In this document: positions 33,733-42,964 of the stretch, one piece after another
Layout of the letters: each line of letters begins with the position of its first letter
Numbering within the stretch: position 1 is the first letter of the stretch
From: DASXSB01 sp036506275
GTDB lineage: Bacteria; Methylomirabilota; Methylomirabilia; Rokubacteriales; CSP1-6
NCBI GenBank assembly: GCA_036506275.1
Contig: DASXSB010000100.1
Span: 1 to 48,343, forward strand
DNA length: 48,343 nucleotides
Direction: 5' to 3'
Position numbers and translations under genes: made by a program
Notes under the pieces: generated by a model
What the model was told of the DNA's origin: nothing
Databases searched by the model: none
What the model saw: only the letters and a program-made list of their open reading frames with translations

Positions 33733-34568
33733 GCTCGCGCCTCCTCGGCGGGATCGAACCATCGGAACAGCACGAAGAGGGCGGCCGCCAGCAGCGGCAC
33801 CAGCGACAGCGACCACGCGGCCGCTTCCGCGAACCGTCCGGCGCCGATGCCGAGCCAGTACGCGTAGGTTCCGATGAGCGGGAAGATCACGCGCCCGCCC
33901 GTGAGCATCCACACGTTGGCGAGGTCGGCGAAGGCGGTGGTGAAGGAGAGGAACACCGCCAGCGCCATGTACGGGCGCAGGAGGGGCAGCGTCACCGCGC
34001 GCAGCCGCTGCGCCGCCGTTTGCGTCTCCAGGCGCGCGTACTCGAACAGCTCGGTGGGGATCGCGTTGAGACCGGCGAGGAGGAAGATCGCGGTGAAGGA
34101 GCCGCCCCGCCACACGTTGAACAGCGCCACGCTCAGGAACGCGTAGGCGCCTCCGCCGAGGACGACGTCCACCGCGTGCTTGACGCCGCCGAAGAACGCG
34201 CTGTAGGCGGTCGTGATGGGCGGGTTCAGCATCCAGTACCAGGCGACGACGGTCACCCCGCCCGGGTACGCCCACGGCAGGAACACGGCCAGGAAGACGA
34301 GCGCGCGCGCCCGTGACGGGCGCTGGAGGAGGAGGGCGAGGCCGGTGCCGAGCGCGAGCTTGGCCGCCGTCGTCACCACGAAGTACACGACCGTGATGAG
34401 GCAGGCGCGCCAGAACAGCGCGTCGGCGAGCAGCGTCCGGTAGTTGGCGAAGCCCACGAAGCGGCGGTCGCCCCCGCCCGCGCTCGAAAAGTCGGTGAAG
34501 CTCAGCCACACTTCCCACCCGATCGGATAGGCGAGCACGCCAACGACGAGGATCAGCGCGGGCGCCAT
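33729..34568 (-). CDS. MalF-type sugar ABC permease (second pair)
   Basis: Six helices and the loop IPTELFEYARLETQTAAQRLRAVTLPLL mark a MalF-type permease. The first usual start (ATG 34568) falls inside helix 1. The open frame upstream encodes RRRREIAIAYAL, a normal N-terminus, but I find no ATG, GTG or TTG there, so the real start is unresolved. It lies about 64 nt after the MalG-type gene at 34633. Confidence 0.87.
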   Translation of the reverse strand: MAPALILVVGVLAYPIGWEVWLSFTDFSSAGGGDRRFVGFANYRTLLADALFWRACLITVVYFVVTTAAKLALGTGLALLLQRPSRARALVFLAVFLPWAYPGGVTVVAWYWMLNPPITTAYSAFFGGVKHAVDVVLGGGAYAFLSVALFNVWRGGSFTAIFLLAGLNAIPTELFEYARLETQTAAQRLRAVTLPLLRPYMALAVFLSFTTAFADLANVWMLTGGRVIFPLIGTYAYWLGIGAGRFAEAAAWSLSLVPLLAAALFVLFRWFDPAEEARA

Positions 34569-34632
34569 GAGGGCGTAGGCGATCGCGATCTCCCGCCGCC
34601 TCCGTGAGACCGGAGCGCGGGCGGTCGTGGCC

Positions 34633-35484
34633 TCAGCCCTTGACGGAGCCGGTGAGCCCGGTGACGTAGTACTCGACGAAGAAGGAGTAGACGACGGCGA
34701 CGGGAATGGAACCGAGCAGCGCTCCCGCCATGAGCTGCCCCCAGAAATAGATGTCGCCGCGGATCAGCTCGGAGACGACCCCCACCGGCACGGTCTTCTT
34801 CTCGGGGGAGGAGAGGAAGACGAGCGCGTAGATGAACTCGTTCCAGGAGAGCGTGAAGGCGAAGATCCCCGCCGAGAGAATGCCGGGCACGGCGATGGGG
34901 AAGATGATGCGGGCCATGGCCCCGAAGCGCGTGGCGCCGTCGATGCGCGCGCACTCCTCCAGCTCCTTGGGGATCGTCTTGAAATAGCCCATGAGGAGCC
35001 ACGTGCAGAAGGGGATGAGGAACGTCGGATACGTCAGGATGAGGGCCCACGGCGTGTCGCCGAGCTGGAAGGTCCGGATGATGTTGGCGAGCGGGATGAA
35101 GAGGAGCGTGGGCGGCACCAGGTACGTCACGAAGATCGAGGTGCCGAGCATGCCCGCCATGGGGAAGCGCAGGCGCGCGAGCGCGTAGCCGGCGAGCAGC
35201 CCGCACGTGAGGGAGATGACGGTGGATACCACGGCGATGAAGAACGTGTTCCACAGCCAGTGCGGGAACGTCGTCTTCTCCATGAGGTCACGGAAGTGCT
35301 CCAGGGTGGGCGCCAGCGTCCAGAAGGGCGCGTTGTTGGCGGCGCGCCAGGAGCGATAGAGCTCGGAGTCGGGCCGGATGGCGGTGACGAGCATCCAGTA
35401 GAACGGAAAGAGCGTGCCGATCACGAACAGCGTGAGGGGGACGTAGAAGTACACCCACTTCTTCCACCGCCGCTCGATGAGCAT
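34633..35484 (-). CDS. MalG-type sugar ABC permease (first pair)
   Basis: The 283-residue permease begins MLIERRWKKWVYFYVPLTLFVIGTLFPFYW, has six helices and the coupling loop IPKELEECARIDGATRFGAMARIIFPI. It is close to the permease at 30491-31375 in the SELIRGDIYFWGQLMAGALLGSIPVAVVY segment. Its ATG directly follows the TAA of the small ORF 35631-35485 (TAAATG), so its translation may depend on that ORF. Confidence 0.93.
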   Translation of the reverse strand: MLIERRWKKWVYFYVPLTLFVIGTLFPFYWMLVTAIRPDSELYRSWRAANNAPFWTLAPTLEHFRDLMEKTTFPHWLWNTFFIAVVSTVISLTCGLLAGYALARLRFPMAGMLGTSIFVTYLVPPTLLFIPLANIIRTFQLGDTPWALILTYPTFLIPFCTWLLMGYFKTIPKELEECARIDGATRFGAMARIIFPIAVPGILSAGIFAFTLSWNEFIYALVFLSSPEKKTVPVGVVSELIRGDIYFWGQLMAGALLGSIPVAVVYSFFVEYYVTGLTGSVKG

Positions 35485-35631
35485 TTATCGGGGCCGCTTG
35501 CTCGGGTACGAGCGCAGGTGGCGAGTGAAAGGCAGTCGTGGAATCTCGGCGCGATTTCCGAGCGCGATCCCCGGCAACCGCCGTCGGCACTCGTGGCATC
35601 TCACCCGCGTTCTGGGTGCGGTGTCGGTCAT
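35485..35631 (-). CDS. 48-residue CxxC mini-protein between two permease genes
   Basis: The ATG at 35631 overlaps the upstream permease stop (ATGA), and the TAA at 35487 is followed immediately by the next permease ATG. The peptide starts MTDTAPRTRVRCHECRRRLPG and is strongly basic (Arg-rich to the end), with one CxxC motif. The opening resembles the first half of Com-type zinc fingers, but the second CxxC is missing. It may be a real small regulator, or only a translated link that couples the two permeases. The perfect fit into the gap supports translation. Confidence 0.5.
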   Translation of the reverse strand: MTDTAPRTRVRCHECRRRLPGIALGNRAEIPRLPFTRHLRSYPSKRPR

Positions 35632-36614
35632 GCCCCCTCCAGTCTTCTCAGGTACCGGAGCTGGAGCCAGACCACGATGAAGAGGACCGGGAGCATGAAG
35701 AGCGAGATGGCGGCGCCCTCGCCGAGAAGGCCGGTGGCGACACCGACCTGGTAGGCGTACGTGGCGAGCAGGTGAGTGGCGTTGGCGGGACCGCCGCCGG
35801 TGAGCACGTAGATGAGCTGGAAGTCGGAGAACGTCTGGATGATCGAGAACACCACCACCACCAGCGTCACCGGCTTCAGGAGGGGCCAGGTCACCCGCCA
35901 GAACCGTTGCCAGGCGTTGGCGCCGTCGAGTGACGCCGCCTCGTGGAGATCGGGGTTGATGGTCTGGAGGCCGGCGAGGAGCGTGATGGCGAAGAACGGC
36001 ATGCCGCGCCAGGTGTTGACGACGATCGCGCACCACATCCCGTACACGCCGTCGGAGAGGAACGGCAGCTTGGTGGTGATGGCGCCGCTCCGATAGAGGA
36101 GCCAGTTCAGGACGCTGAAGGTGGGATCGAACATCCACCGCCACGCGAAGGTCGAGAGCACGGTGGGGACGATGAACGGGAGCAGCATGGAGGCGCGCAC
36201 GATGCGCTTGCCTCGAAAATTCCGGTTGAGGAGCAGCGCCAGCCACATGCCGAGGCCGAGCTTGAAGAGGGTCGCCCAGAACGTGTAGAAGAACGTGTTC
36301 CGGAAGGCGGTCTGGAAGATCGAGTCGTGCCAGGCCTTCACGAAGTTCCGCGTCCCCACGAACTCGCCGATGTTCCCCACGCTGGTGTTCGAGAGCGAGA
36401 GCCACACCCCCATGACGAACGGGTAGGCGATGAACATCGCGAGGAGGACGACGGCAGGGGCGAGGAGGACCGCCGCCAGCAGCTTCTCGTTCTCGAGCCA
36501 CCGCGTGATCGCGGCCGGCTGCGCGCGCTGGGCCCCCGGCCGCGGCAGCGCCACCTCGAGCGGGGCCGCGCTCCCGGAGGCGCCCGCGATCGGCTTCTTC
36601 ATCGGCTTAGCCAT
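35628..36614 (-). CDS. MalF-type sugar ABC permease (first pair)
   Basis: After a ~40-residue polar Pro/Ala-rich N-terminus come six helices starting LLAAVLLAPAVVLLAMFIAYPFV. The coupling loop is NPDLHEAASLDGANAWQRFWRVTWPLL. Length 328. Its ATG overlaps the end of the second binding-protein gene by 8 nt. It pairs with the MalG-type gene at 34633-35484. Confidence 0.93.
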   Translation of the reverse strand: MAKPMKKPIAGASGSAAPLEVALPRPGAQRAQPAAITRWLENEKLLAAVLLAPAVVLLAMFIAYPFVMGVWLSLSNTSVGNIGEFVGTRNFVKAWHDSIFQTAFRNTFFYTFWATLFKLGLGMWLALLLNRNFRGKRIVRASMLLPFIVPTVLSTFAWRWMFDPTFSVLNWLLYRSGAITTKLPFLSDGVYGMWCAIVVNTWRGMPFFAITLLAGLQTINPDLHEAASLDGANAWQRFWRVTWPLLKPVTLVVVVFSIIQTFSDFQLIYVLTGGGPANATHLLATYAYQVGVATGLLGEGAAISLFMLPVLFIVVWLQLRYLRRLEGA

Positions 36615-37947
36615 AGATGCGCTTCAGCTCCCCCGCCGCCCACTTCACGGCCTCTTCGGCGGTCGTGCCCTGCGCCGCCTTGGCGTACATGTCGGTGACG
36701 ATGTACTTCGAGTACACCTCGCTCGCCTTGGCGTCGGGGGGCCCCGCGTAACCCACGATACGCGAGGCCTGGGCCGCCGTCCGGTAGAGCTTCATCGCAT
36801 CGTCCAGCTTGCCCCACATCGGTGACTGTTCCCAGTGCTTGGTGGAGCCGACCGAGAAACCCTCCGCCACCTCGAACCACTTCTGGAAGGTCTCCTTACC
36901 ATGCAGCCAGCGCAGGAAGTCCTTCGCCAGCTTCTGGTTCTTTCCGTACTTCATCACCATGTGGGAGAACGGGATGTGGTAGCCCCAGGAGCCGGCGGGG
37001 CCGTTGGGGATCGGGAAGTGATCGATGTCCCGCCACATCGCCTCGCCCTTCTCGTCCTTGATCTTGTCCTGGCCGCGCTTGGCCGCGATGTAGATCGACG
37101 CCCCGTTGAGGGTGGCGCTGATCTCGCCGGCGAGGAAGGCGCGGTTGTTGTTGGTGTCGTCCCACGCGAAGCCGCCCTCGTCGCAGGCGTCCTTCCAGAA
37201 CGCGGTCATCCATTTGACGGACTCGACCGTCTCCTTGCTGTCGAGCACGACCTTGCTCGCCTTGTCACGCTCGGCGGCGCCGAAGTTCCACAGCATCGGA
37301 TACGACCACGCCGGGGCATCGCCGAAGGTGTGGCCGAGCGTCTGCCCGATGGGGTGGCCCTTCTTCTTGAGCTTCATGCCGAGCTGGCGGTATTCGTCGA
37401 GCGTCTTCGGGGGCGCGGTGGCGCCGACCTCGTTGAACCACGACTTGCGGTACGCGATGAGAAGCCCGGAGATGCTCCAGGGAAGCGCCAGGTAGCTCTT
37501 GCCGTCCTTCACCGCCTGCTCCGACTGCATGTAGAAGCCGCCCTGGTCCTTCGCCTGCCACTCCGCGAGATCGGTGACGTCCACCGTCCCGTTCCTGTAG
37601 AGGTGCGGCCAGTTGTGCAGCGTCATGATGATGTCGGCGCCGCTCCCCGACTGCATGGCGGCCGTGATCCGCGGCTGGAGATCGTTGGCGTTGATGGTCT
37701 CGAGCTGGACCTCCGCCCCCAGCAGCTTGTTGGCCTCGGGGAGGAGCTGCTGGCGCAGGATGACGTCGCAGGCGGGGATGAAGTCGTTCCACCGTAGGAG
37801 GTGGAGCCGCGTGCCCTGGGCATAGGCGGGCGCACGGCGGGCGGCGAGGATGCCTTCGAGCCCGGCGGCCGCGGCCACGCCGGCAGCGGCTCCGCTCGCT
37901 TGCAGAAACGCGCGACGACTGAGGTGCGTCCGGTGTTCCGGCGCCAT
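36607..37947 (-). CDS. Tat-exported sugar-binding protein, second tandem copy
   Basis: The 446-residue family 1 binding protein has a twin-arginine signal (LSRRAFLQASGAAAGVAAAAGLEG). It is very similar to its upstream neighbour over the whole length: shared blocks include GILAARRAPA, ETINANDLQ, GQTLGHTFGDAP, WDDTNNNRAF and EISATLNGASIYI. The Trp- and Tyr-rich segments typical of sugar contact are kept. Adjacent duplication of the binding protein suggests two related ligands, or higher capture capacity, through the same permeases. Confidence 0.93.
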   Translation of the reverse strand: MAPEHRTHLSRRAFLQASGAAAGVAAAAGLEGILAARRAPAYAQGTRLHLLRWNDFIPACDVILRQQLLPEANKLLGAEVQLETINANDLQPRITAAMQSGSGADIIMTLHNWPHLYRNGTVDVTDLAEWQAKDQGGFYMQSEQAVKDGKSYLALPWSISGLLIAYRKSWFNEVGATAPPKTLDEYRQLGMKLKKKGHPIGQTLGHTFGDAPAWSYPMLWNFGAAERDKASKVVLDSKETVESVKWMTAFWKDACDEGGFAWDDTNNNRAFLAGEISATLNGASIYIAAKRGQDKIKDEKGEAMWRDIDHFPIPNGPAGSWGYHIPFSHMVMKYGKNQKLAKDFLRWLHGKETFQKWFEVAEGFSVGSTKHWEQSPMWGKLDDAMKLYRTAAQASRIVGYAGPPDAKASEVYSKYIVTDMYAKAAQGTTAEEAVKWAAGELKRIYG

Positions 37948-37978
37948 GGCTCCCTCCTGCGGCGGATGGTGCGTTGCG

Positions 37979-39307
37979 CTAGCCCTCGTAAATCTTCTTC
38001 AGCTCACCCTCGGCCCACTTCACGGCCTCCTCGGCCGCCATGCCCTGCACGCCCTTCGCGTACATGTCGGTGACGATGTACTTGGTGAACGCCTCCGTGG
38101 CCTTGCCCGTCGACGGCCCCGCGTAGCCGAAGAGCCGAGTGTTGCGCGCGGCCGTCCGGAACATCTTGAGCGGCTCGTCGAGCTTGCCCCACATGGGATC
38201 GTTCTCCCACTTCTTGGTGGAGCCCACGCTGTAGCCTTCCTGGGTGGTGAACCACTTGCCGTAGTTCTCCGGCTTGTGGAGCCACATGAGGAAGTCCTTG
38301 GCGAGCTTCTGGTTCTTGCTGTATTTCATGACCGCGTTCGACTGGTTCAGGAACAGCAGGAAGGCGCCGGCCGGTCCCGACGGCAACGGGGCGTGATCGA
38401 TATCCTGCCAGAGCGGCTCGCCCTTCTCGTCCTTGATCTTGTCCTTCTGGCGCTTGGCGACGATGTAGATCGAGGCGCCGTTGAGGGTGGCGGAGATCTC
38501 GCCGGCATGGAACGCGCGGTTGTTGTTCGTGTCGTCCCAGGCGAGCCCGCCCTCGTCGCAGCATTCCTTCCAGAATCCCTGCATGAACTTCACGGAGTCG
38601 ACGGCGCCCTTGGTGTTGATGGTGACCTTCTTGCCGGTCTTGTCGGTCTCAGCGCCGCCGAAGGCCCACAGCATCGTGTACGTGAACGTGGGGGCGTCGC
38701 CGAAGGTGTGACCGAGCGTCTGCCCGTAGGGCTTGCCCTTCTGCTTCATGACGGCGAAGAGCTTGCGCGCCTCGTCCCAAGTCTTTGGAAACTCCTTCGC
38801 GCCCGCCTCCTTCAGCCACGATCGCCGGTAGGCGACCGCGTTCCCCACGATCGAGTGCGGCGCCGAGAGCCACTTGCCGTTCACCTGACACGACGGCGCC
38901 CACACATCGTAGAACCCGCCTTCCGCCTTCGCGACGGCGTTGGCGACGTCGCCGACGTCGACGACCGCGTTCTGGTAGAGGTGCGCCCAGTTGTACTGGA
39001 AGTTGAAGATGTCGGCGCCGGCGCCCGACTGCACGGCGGCCGTAATCCGCGCCTGGAGGTCGTTGGCGTTGATGGTTTCGAGGGTGACCTCGGCGCCCAG
39101 CGCCTTCGACGCCTCCGGCATCTGACGCTTCAGCTCGACGTCCGACTCCGGGATGAAGTCCACCCAGCGCACCCAGTGCAGCTTCGTGCCCTGCGCCCAC
39201 GCGGGAGCCCGCCGGGCGGCGAGAATCCCTTCGAGGCCGGTGGAAGCCACCGCCGCGGCGGCGCCGAAGATCCGGAGAACGTGCCGCCGACCGATATCGT
39301 GACCCAT
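37979..39307 (-). CDS. Tat-exported sugar-binding protein, first tandem copy
   Basis: The start at ATG 39307 is set by AAGGAGG 8 nt upstream and by the Tat signal GRRHVLRIFGAAAAVASTG at the very N-terminus; a longer open frame to 39523 is not needed. The 442-residue protein is homologous to the next gene (31 nt away). It is the first gene of a minus-strand operon of two binding proteins, four permeases and a mini-ORF, driven by the TTGACA/TATCAA promoter. Confidence 0.93.
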   Translation of the reverse strand: MGHDIGRRHVLRIFGAAAAVASTGLEGILAARRAPAWAQGTKLHWVRWVDFIPESDVELKRQMPEASKALGAEVTLETINANDLQARITAAVQSGAGADIFNFQYNWAHLYQNAVVDVGDVANAVAKAEGGFYDVWAPSCQVNGKWLSAPHSIVGNAVAYRRSWLKEAGAKEFPKTWDEARKLFAVMKQKGKPYGQTLGHTFGDAPTFTYTMLWAFGGAETDKTGKKVTINTKGAVDSVKFMQGFWKECCDEGGLAWDDTNNNRAFHAGEISATLNGASIYIVAKRQKDKIKDEKGEPLWQDIDHAPLPSGPAGAFLLFLNQSNAVMKYSKNQKLAKDFLMWLHKPENYGKWFTTQEGYSVGSTKKWENDPMWGKLDEPLKMFRTAARNTRLFGYAGPSTGKATEAFTKYIVTDMYAKGVQGMAAEEAVKWAEGELKKIYEG

Positions 39308-39385
39308 GCGTTGATCCTCCTTGGTGAGTCGAACGCGCATCCTGACGCCCGGGATCCGCTTAAACCTCGGGGAAAAGTGACCGAA

Positions 39386-39415
39386 TTGATACCACTCTAG
39401 GGTTGCGGGTGTCAA
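39386..39415 (-). promoter_or_regulatory. promoter of the tandem binding-protein operon
   Basis: TTGACA (39415-39410), an 18-nt spacer and TATCAA (39391-39386). The leader is about 70 nt. This is one of three perfect TTGACA boxes I noted in intergenic DNA here; two of them drive ABC-importer operons. Confidence 0.55.
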
Positions 39416-39440
39416 ACGCCCGGCCGGCGCCGGGCGCCCC

Positions 39441-40670
39441 TCAGACGGCCGCCGACGCGGCGGGGACGGGGGCGGCGAGGCGCGATGGTGTCCGGAACGT
39501 GAGGCCGAGAGCGACGGCGGCAATGCCGATGGCGGCGGAGCTCACGTAGAGCCAGCCGTAGCCGGCGAAGGTGTCGTAGACGAAGCCGCCCGCGAAGGAG
39601 CCGAGGCCCATCCCGATGGTGGAGACGAGGAAGACGGCGCCGTACGCGCTGCCCATGATCTTCTCGCCGAAGCACTCTCGGGTGACGAGCGCGTAGAGCG
39701 GCATCACGCCCCCGTAGGCGGCGCCGAAGACCACCGCGAAGGCATAGAACGTCGCCGTCTCCCGCGCGAAGAGGTACGCGAAGACCATCACCGCTTGCAG
39801 GGCGAGCCCGCTCAGGAGCGTCGGCTTGGCGCCGAACCGATCGGCGAGCACCCCGCCCCCGATCCGGCCGCCGATCGACGCCAGTCCCGAGACCCCGAGG
39901 ACCGTTGCCGCCGCCATGTGCGGCACGCCCTGATCGATGGCGTGGGTGACCATGTGGAAGATCGGCCCCGAGTGCGCCGCGCAGCACGCGAAGTGGGTGA
40001 GGGCGATGGCCCAGAACTGGGGCGCGCGGAACACTTGCGCCGTGGAGAAGTCGGGCGACGCGGTGGACGCGCCCCCCATCGCCGCCGCCCCCATGTCGCC
40101 GGGCGCGTTGCGGACGAGCAATCCCACCGGAATGACGACGAGCCAGGCGAGATCGCCGAGAACGAGCATCGCCGTCCGCCAGTCGTGGGCGGTCGTGAGC
40201 CACCGCGCGAGCGGCGACACGACGAGGATGCCGAAGCCGATGCCCGCCGACACCAGCGCCACCGCCAGCCCTCGGCGCGCCGTGAACCACTTGGTCGCCG
40301 TCGACGTGAGGGGCGCGTAGAAGGCGCCCACGGCGAGACCGACGGCGATGCCGAACGTCACGTAGAACTGCGCGAGCGAGCTCGCCTGGCTCGAGAGCAC
40401 GAGGCCGAGACCGAGGAGAAAGCCGCCCGCCACCACCACGAGACGCGTGCCGTAGCGATCGGAGAGCGCGCCCCACAGGAAGGAGCCGATCCCCATCGCG
40501 ATCCAGTTGATGAACGCGACGCCGGAGATCGCGCCGCGACTCCATCCCATGGACTCCTCGATCGGCTTCAGGAAGACGCCGAGCGAGAAGAGCGCGCCCA
40601 TCCCGACGCAGATCACCGTCGCCGCCGCCGCCAGCACGACCCAGCCGTAGAACAATGGCCGCCGGCCCAT
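39441..40670 (-). CDS. MFS transporter, OFA (oxalate/formate antiporter)-like
   Basis: The 409-residue protein has twelve predicted helices with the OFA-like N-terminus RRPLFYGWVVLAAAATVICVGMG, the MFS loop GALSDRYGTRLV after helix 2 and its counterpart GVLADRFGAKPTL in the second half. It probably carries a monocarboxylate. No ribosome binding site is visible; TATCGT lies 8 nt before the ATG, so the mRNA may be leaderless. Divergent from the MscS gene. Confidence 0.87.
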   Translation of the reverse strand: MGRRPLFYGWVVLAAAATVICVGMGALFSLGVFLKPIEESMGWSRGAISGVAFINWIAMGIGSFLWGALSDRYGTRLVVVAGGFLLGLGLVLSSQASSLAQFYVTFGIAVGLAVGAFYAPLTSTATKWFTARRGLAVALVSAGIGFGILVVSPLARWLTTAHDWRTAMLVLGDLAWLVVIPVGLLVRNAPGDMGAAAMGGASTASPDFSTAQVFRAPQFWAIALTHFACCAAHSGPIFHMVTHAIDQGVPHMAAATVLGVSGLASIGGRIGGGVLADRFGAKPTLLSGLALQAVMVFAYLFARETATFYAFAVVFGAAYGGVMPLYALVTRECFGEKIMGSAYGAVFLVSTIGMGLGSFAGGFVYDTFAGYGWLYVSSAAIGIAAVALGLTFRTPSRLAAPVPAASAAV

Positions 40671-40678
40671 GGTCGACT

Positions 40679-40684
40679 ACGATA
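40679..40684 (-). promoter_or_regulatory. -10 box of a probable leaderless transcript (MFS gene)
   Basis: TATCGT (40684-40679 on the minus strand) is separated from the ATG at 40670 by exactly 8 nt, the same spacing as at 7112, 24248 and 44474. Confidence 0.45.
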
Positions 40685-40717
40685 GCACCGGTGTTCGGAC
40701 CTCGAAGGGGAGGGCTT

Positions 40718-41749
40718 ATGTGGCTCTTGCTGTTCTGGCCCGCGGTCGCGTTCGTCGTCACTGCCGTCGCCGCCCTCGCGCTGCGGGCGGTGGTCGTCGC
40801 CGCGCTCCGCCGCTGGTCCGGATCGTCGAACGGGTTTCTCGACGTCATCCGCCTGCCGTCGTTTCTCTGGTGTCTGGTCCTCGCGCTCTACGTGGCGATC
40901 GAGGTCGCCGATCTGCCGCGACGCCTCAGCCAGCAGCTCGGTGTCATCCTCACCGCGGCCATCGTGATCTCGGTGACGTTCACCGTGGCCAGCGTGGCCG
41001 GTTCGCTCATCACGCGGGCGGGCGAGCGCCGCGCCATGGGCGGCCCCGTCACCGGCCTCGCTCACACCGCCGCCCGCGTGGGCATCCTCGTCGTGGGCGG
41101 CCTCGTGCTGCTCCAGGCGCTCGGGATCCAGATCACGCCCATCCTCACCGCGCTCGGCGTGGGCGGTCTCGCCGTCGCCCTCGCCCTCCAGGACACGCTC
41201 GGAAACCTCTTCGCCGGCATGCACCTGCTCGCGGACAAGCCCATCCGCGTCGGCGACTACGTGAAGCTCGCCGACAACGTGGAAGGCTACGTGGTCGACG
41301 TGGGCTGGCGCTCCACGCGGCTCCGGATGCTCCAGAACAACGTGGTGGTGATCCCGAACTCCAAGGTCGCCCAGTCCGTCATCACCAACTACGATCTGCC
41401 CGAATCGCGGATGGCGCTGCTCCTCCGGGTGAGCGTCGCCTACACCGCCGACCCCGATCGCGTCGAGGCCGCGCTCGGCGACGAGGCGGCGCGCGCGGCG
41501 CGTGAAATTCCGGGACTCCTGGCGGACCCGAAGCCGCTCGTGCGCCTCATTCCCGGTTTCGGGGAGTCGTCGCTCGACTTCACGCTGACCTGCTACGTCG
41601 CCTCCTTCGTCGATCAGTTCACCGTGCAGCACGAGCTGCGCAAACGCATCTTGCGTCGTTTCCGCGCGGACGGGATCGAGATCCCGTTTCCGATGCGAAC
41701 GGTGGAGCTGCGGCCGGCGGCGGGCGACGGCCGGCCCGTCCCGCGCTGA
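40718..41749 (+). CDS. MscS-family mechanosensitive channel
   Basis: I start at the ATG at 40718, which follows GGGGAGGG; a longer frame from 40655 runs into the divergent promoter. The 343-residue protein has four hydrophobic helices. The pore helix region is TPILTALGVGGLAVALALQDTLGNLFAGMHLL, followed by the MscS beta-domain signature KPIRVGDYVKL and VPNSKV-like VVVIPNSKVAQS. It would release small solutes upon hypo-osmotic shock. It converges with the next MFS gene with a gap of 9 nt. Confidence 0.92.
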   Translation: MWLLLFWPAVAFVVTAVAALALRAVVVAALRRWSGSSNGFLDVIRLPSFLWCLVLALYVAIEVADLPRRLSQQLGVILTAAIVISVTFTVASVAGSLITRAGERRAMGGPVTGLAHTAARVGILVVGGLVLLQALGIQITPILTALGVGGLAVALALQDTLGNLFAGMHLLADKPIRVGDYVKLADNVEGYVVDVGWRSTRLRMLQNNVVVIPNSKVAQSVITNYDLPESRMALLLRVSVAYTADPDRVEAALGDEAARAAREIPGLLADPKPLVRLIPGFGESSLDFTLTCYVASFVDQFTVQHELRKRILRRFRADGIEIPFPMRTVELRPAAGDGRPVPR

Positions 41750-41758
41750 GAGTCCCGC

Positions 41759-42964
41759 TCACACGGCGAGGCGTGGACGCTCGCGCACGGCGGCGAGGAG
41801 CGCGAGCGAGACCACCATGCTGAGCGCGAGGCCGATCCACGGCGCCCGGAACCCCCCGCTCATCGTCACGAAGTGCCCGAACACGAGGGGGCCGACCGTC
41901 ACGCCCGCCGACGAGATCGCGAGCCCGAGACCGACCGCGGTACCGGCGGCGCGCGCGCCGGCGAGCTCGGCCATGAGCGTGTGCTGCACGCCGTTCCAGC
42001 CGATTCCCACGAAACCGAAGATGGCGGCGAGCGGCACCAGCACGACGGCGGAGGCGCCGGGGCCGGTGGCGCCGATCACGAGGGAGCAGAGCGCGGAGGC
42101 GATGCCGGCGATGGCGAGGGGGGCGCGACGTCGCCCGCCGAACAAGCGATCGGAAAGGAGGCCGAAAACCACGCGGCCGGCCATGCCCGCGAGCTGAGCG
42201 AGGGCGAGATAGCGTCCGGCCGCCAGCAACGAGGTGCCGACCACGTCGCGGAGATACAGCACCAGATAGGCGAGCCAGACCGTCTGCATGGCGGCGAAGC
42301 CACCGGTGGCGATGGCGACGAGCCAGAGATCGCGCGTGAGCAGCACCTCGCGCACCGGGCTCTCGCCATCGCGCGCGCGCGACGACACGGCGGGGGCGGG
42401 CGGATCGCGATAGACGAGAACGGTGGCGACCGCGGTGGCGGCGATCACGAGGCCGGAGAGAGCCACCGCCGCCCGCCAGCCGAGCGCGAGCGCGGCCACG
42501 GGCAGAATGGCCGCTCCGATGGCGCCGCCGAGAGGCAGGCCCACCTGCTTGAGCCCGACGAGCGTGGCCCGCTGCGAGGGCGGCGCCCACACCATCACCG
42601 CCTTCGTGGACGTGGGATTCAGGAAGCCATAACCGCAACCCGCCCCCACCATGAGCGCGGCCAGCATGAGATACGAGGTCGACGCGCTCGCCGCCACCAG
42701 CCCGACGATGATGACGAGCTGGCCGAGCACGAGCGTGCGTTTGATGCCCCAGGTGTCGGCGAGCGTGCCGGCGGGAAACGACAGCAGCGCGGGGCCGACG
42801 TAATACACGGAGAGAAACGATCCCGCTTCCGTGAGGCTGAGGCCGAGATCTTCCCGGATCAGCGACGCGATGGCGGGAAGGCCGAGCGGACCGATGTTCG
42901 CCAGCGTCTGCGCGGTGAGGATGAGGCCGACGATTTGGAAGCGGCCGGCGGCGCCGGCCTTCAC
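41759..42964 (-). CDS. MFS transporter
   Basis: The 401-residue protein has about twelve helices and the helix 2-3 loop GTLADTWGIKRTLVLGQ, repeated in the second half as GLLSDRLFGGRRRAPL. It resembles the CynX/NNP-like or general ACS groups, but the substrate is not deducible. Its ATG overlaps the kdsB stop by 4 nt, making it the third gene of the HpaI-kdsB-MFS operon. Confidence 0.87.
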   Translation of the reverse strand: MKAGAAGRFQIVGLILTAQTLANIGPLGLPAIASLIREDLGLSLTEAGSFLSVYYVGPALLSFPAGTLADTWGIKRTLVLGQLVIIVGLVAASASTSYLMLAALMVGAGCGYGFLNPTSTKAVMVWAPPSQRATLVGLKQVGLPLGGAIGAAILPVAALALGWRAAVALSGLVIAATAVATVLVYRDPPAPAVSSRARDGESPVREVLLTRDLWLVAIATGGFAAMQTVWLAYLVLYLRDVVGTSLLAAGRYLALAQLAGMAGRVVFGLLSDRLFGGRRRAPLAIAGIASALCSLVIGATGPGASAVVLVPLAAIFGFVGIGWNGVQHTLMAELAGARAAGTAVGLGLAISSAGVTVGPLVFGHFVTMSGGFRAPWIGLALSMVVSLALLAAVRERPRLAV

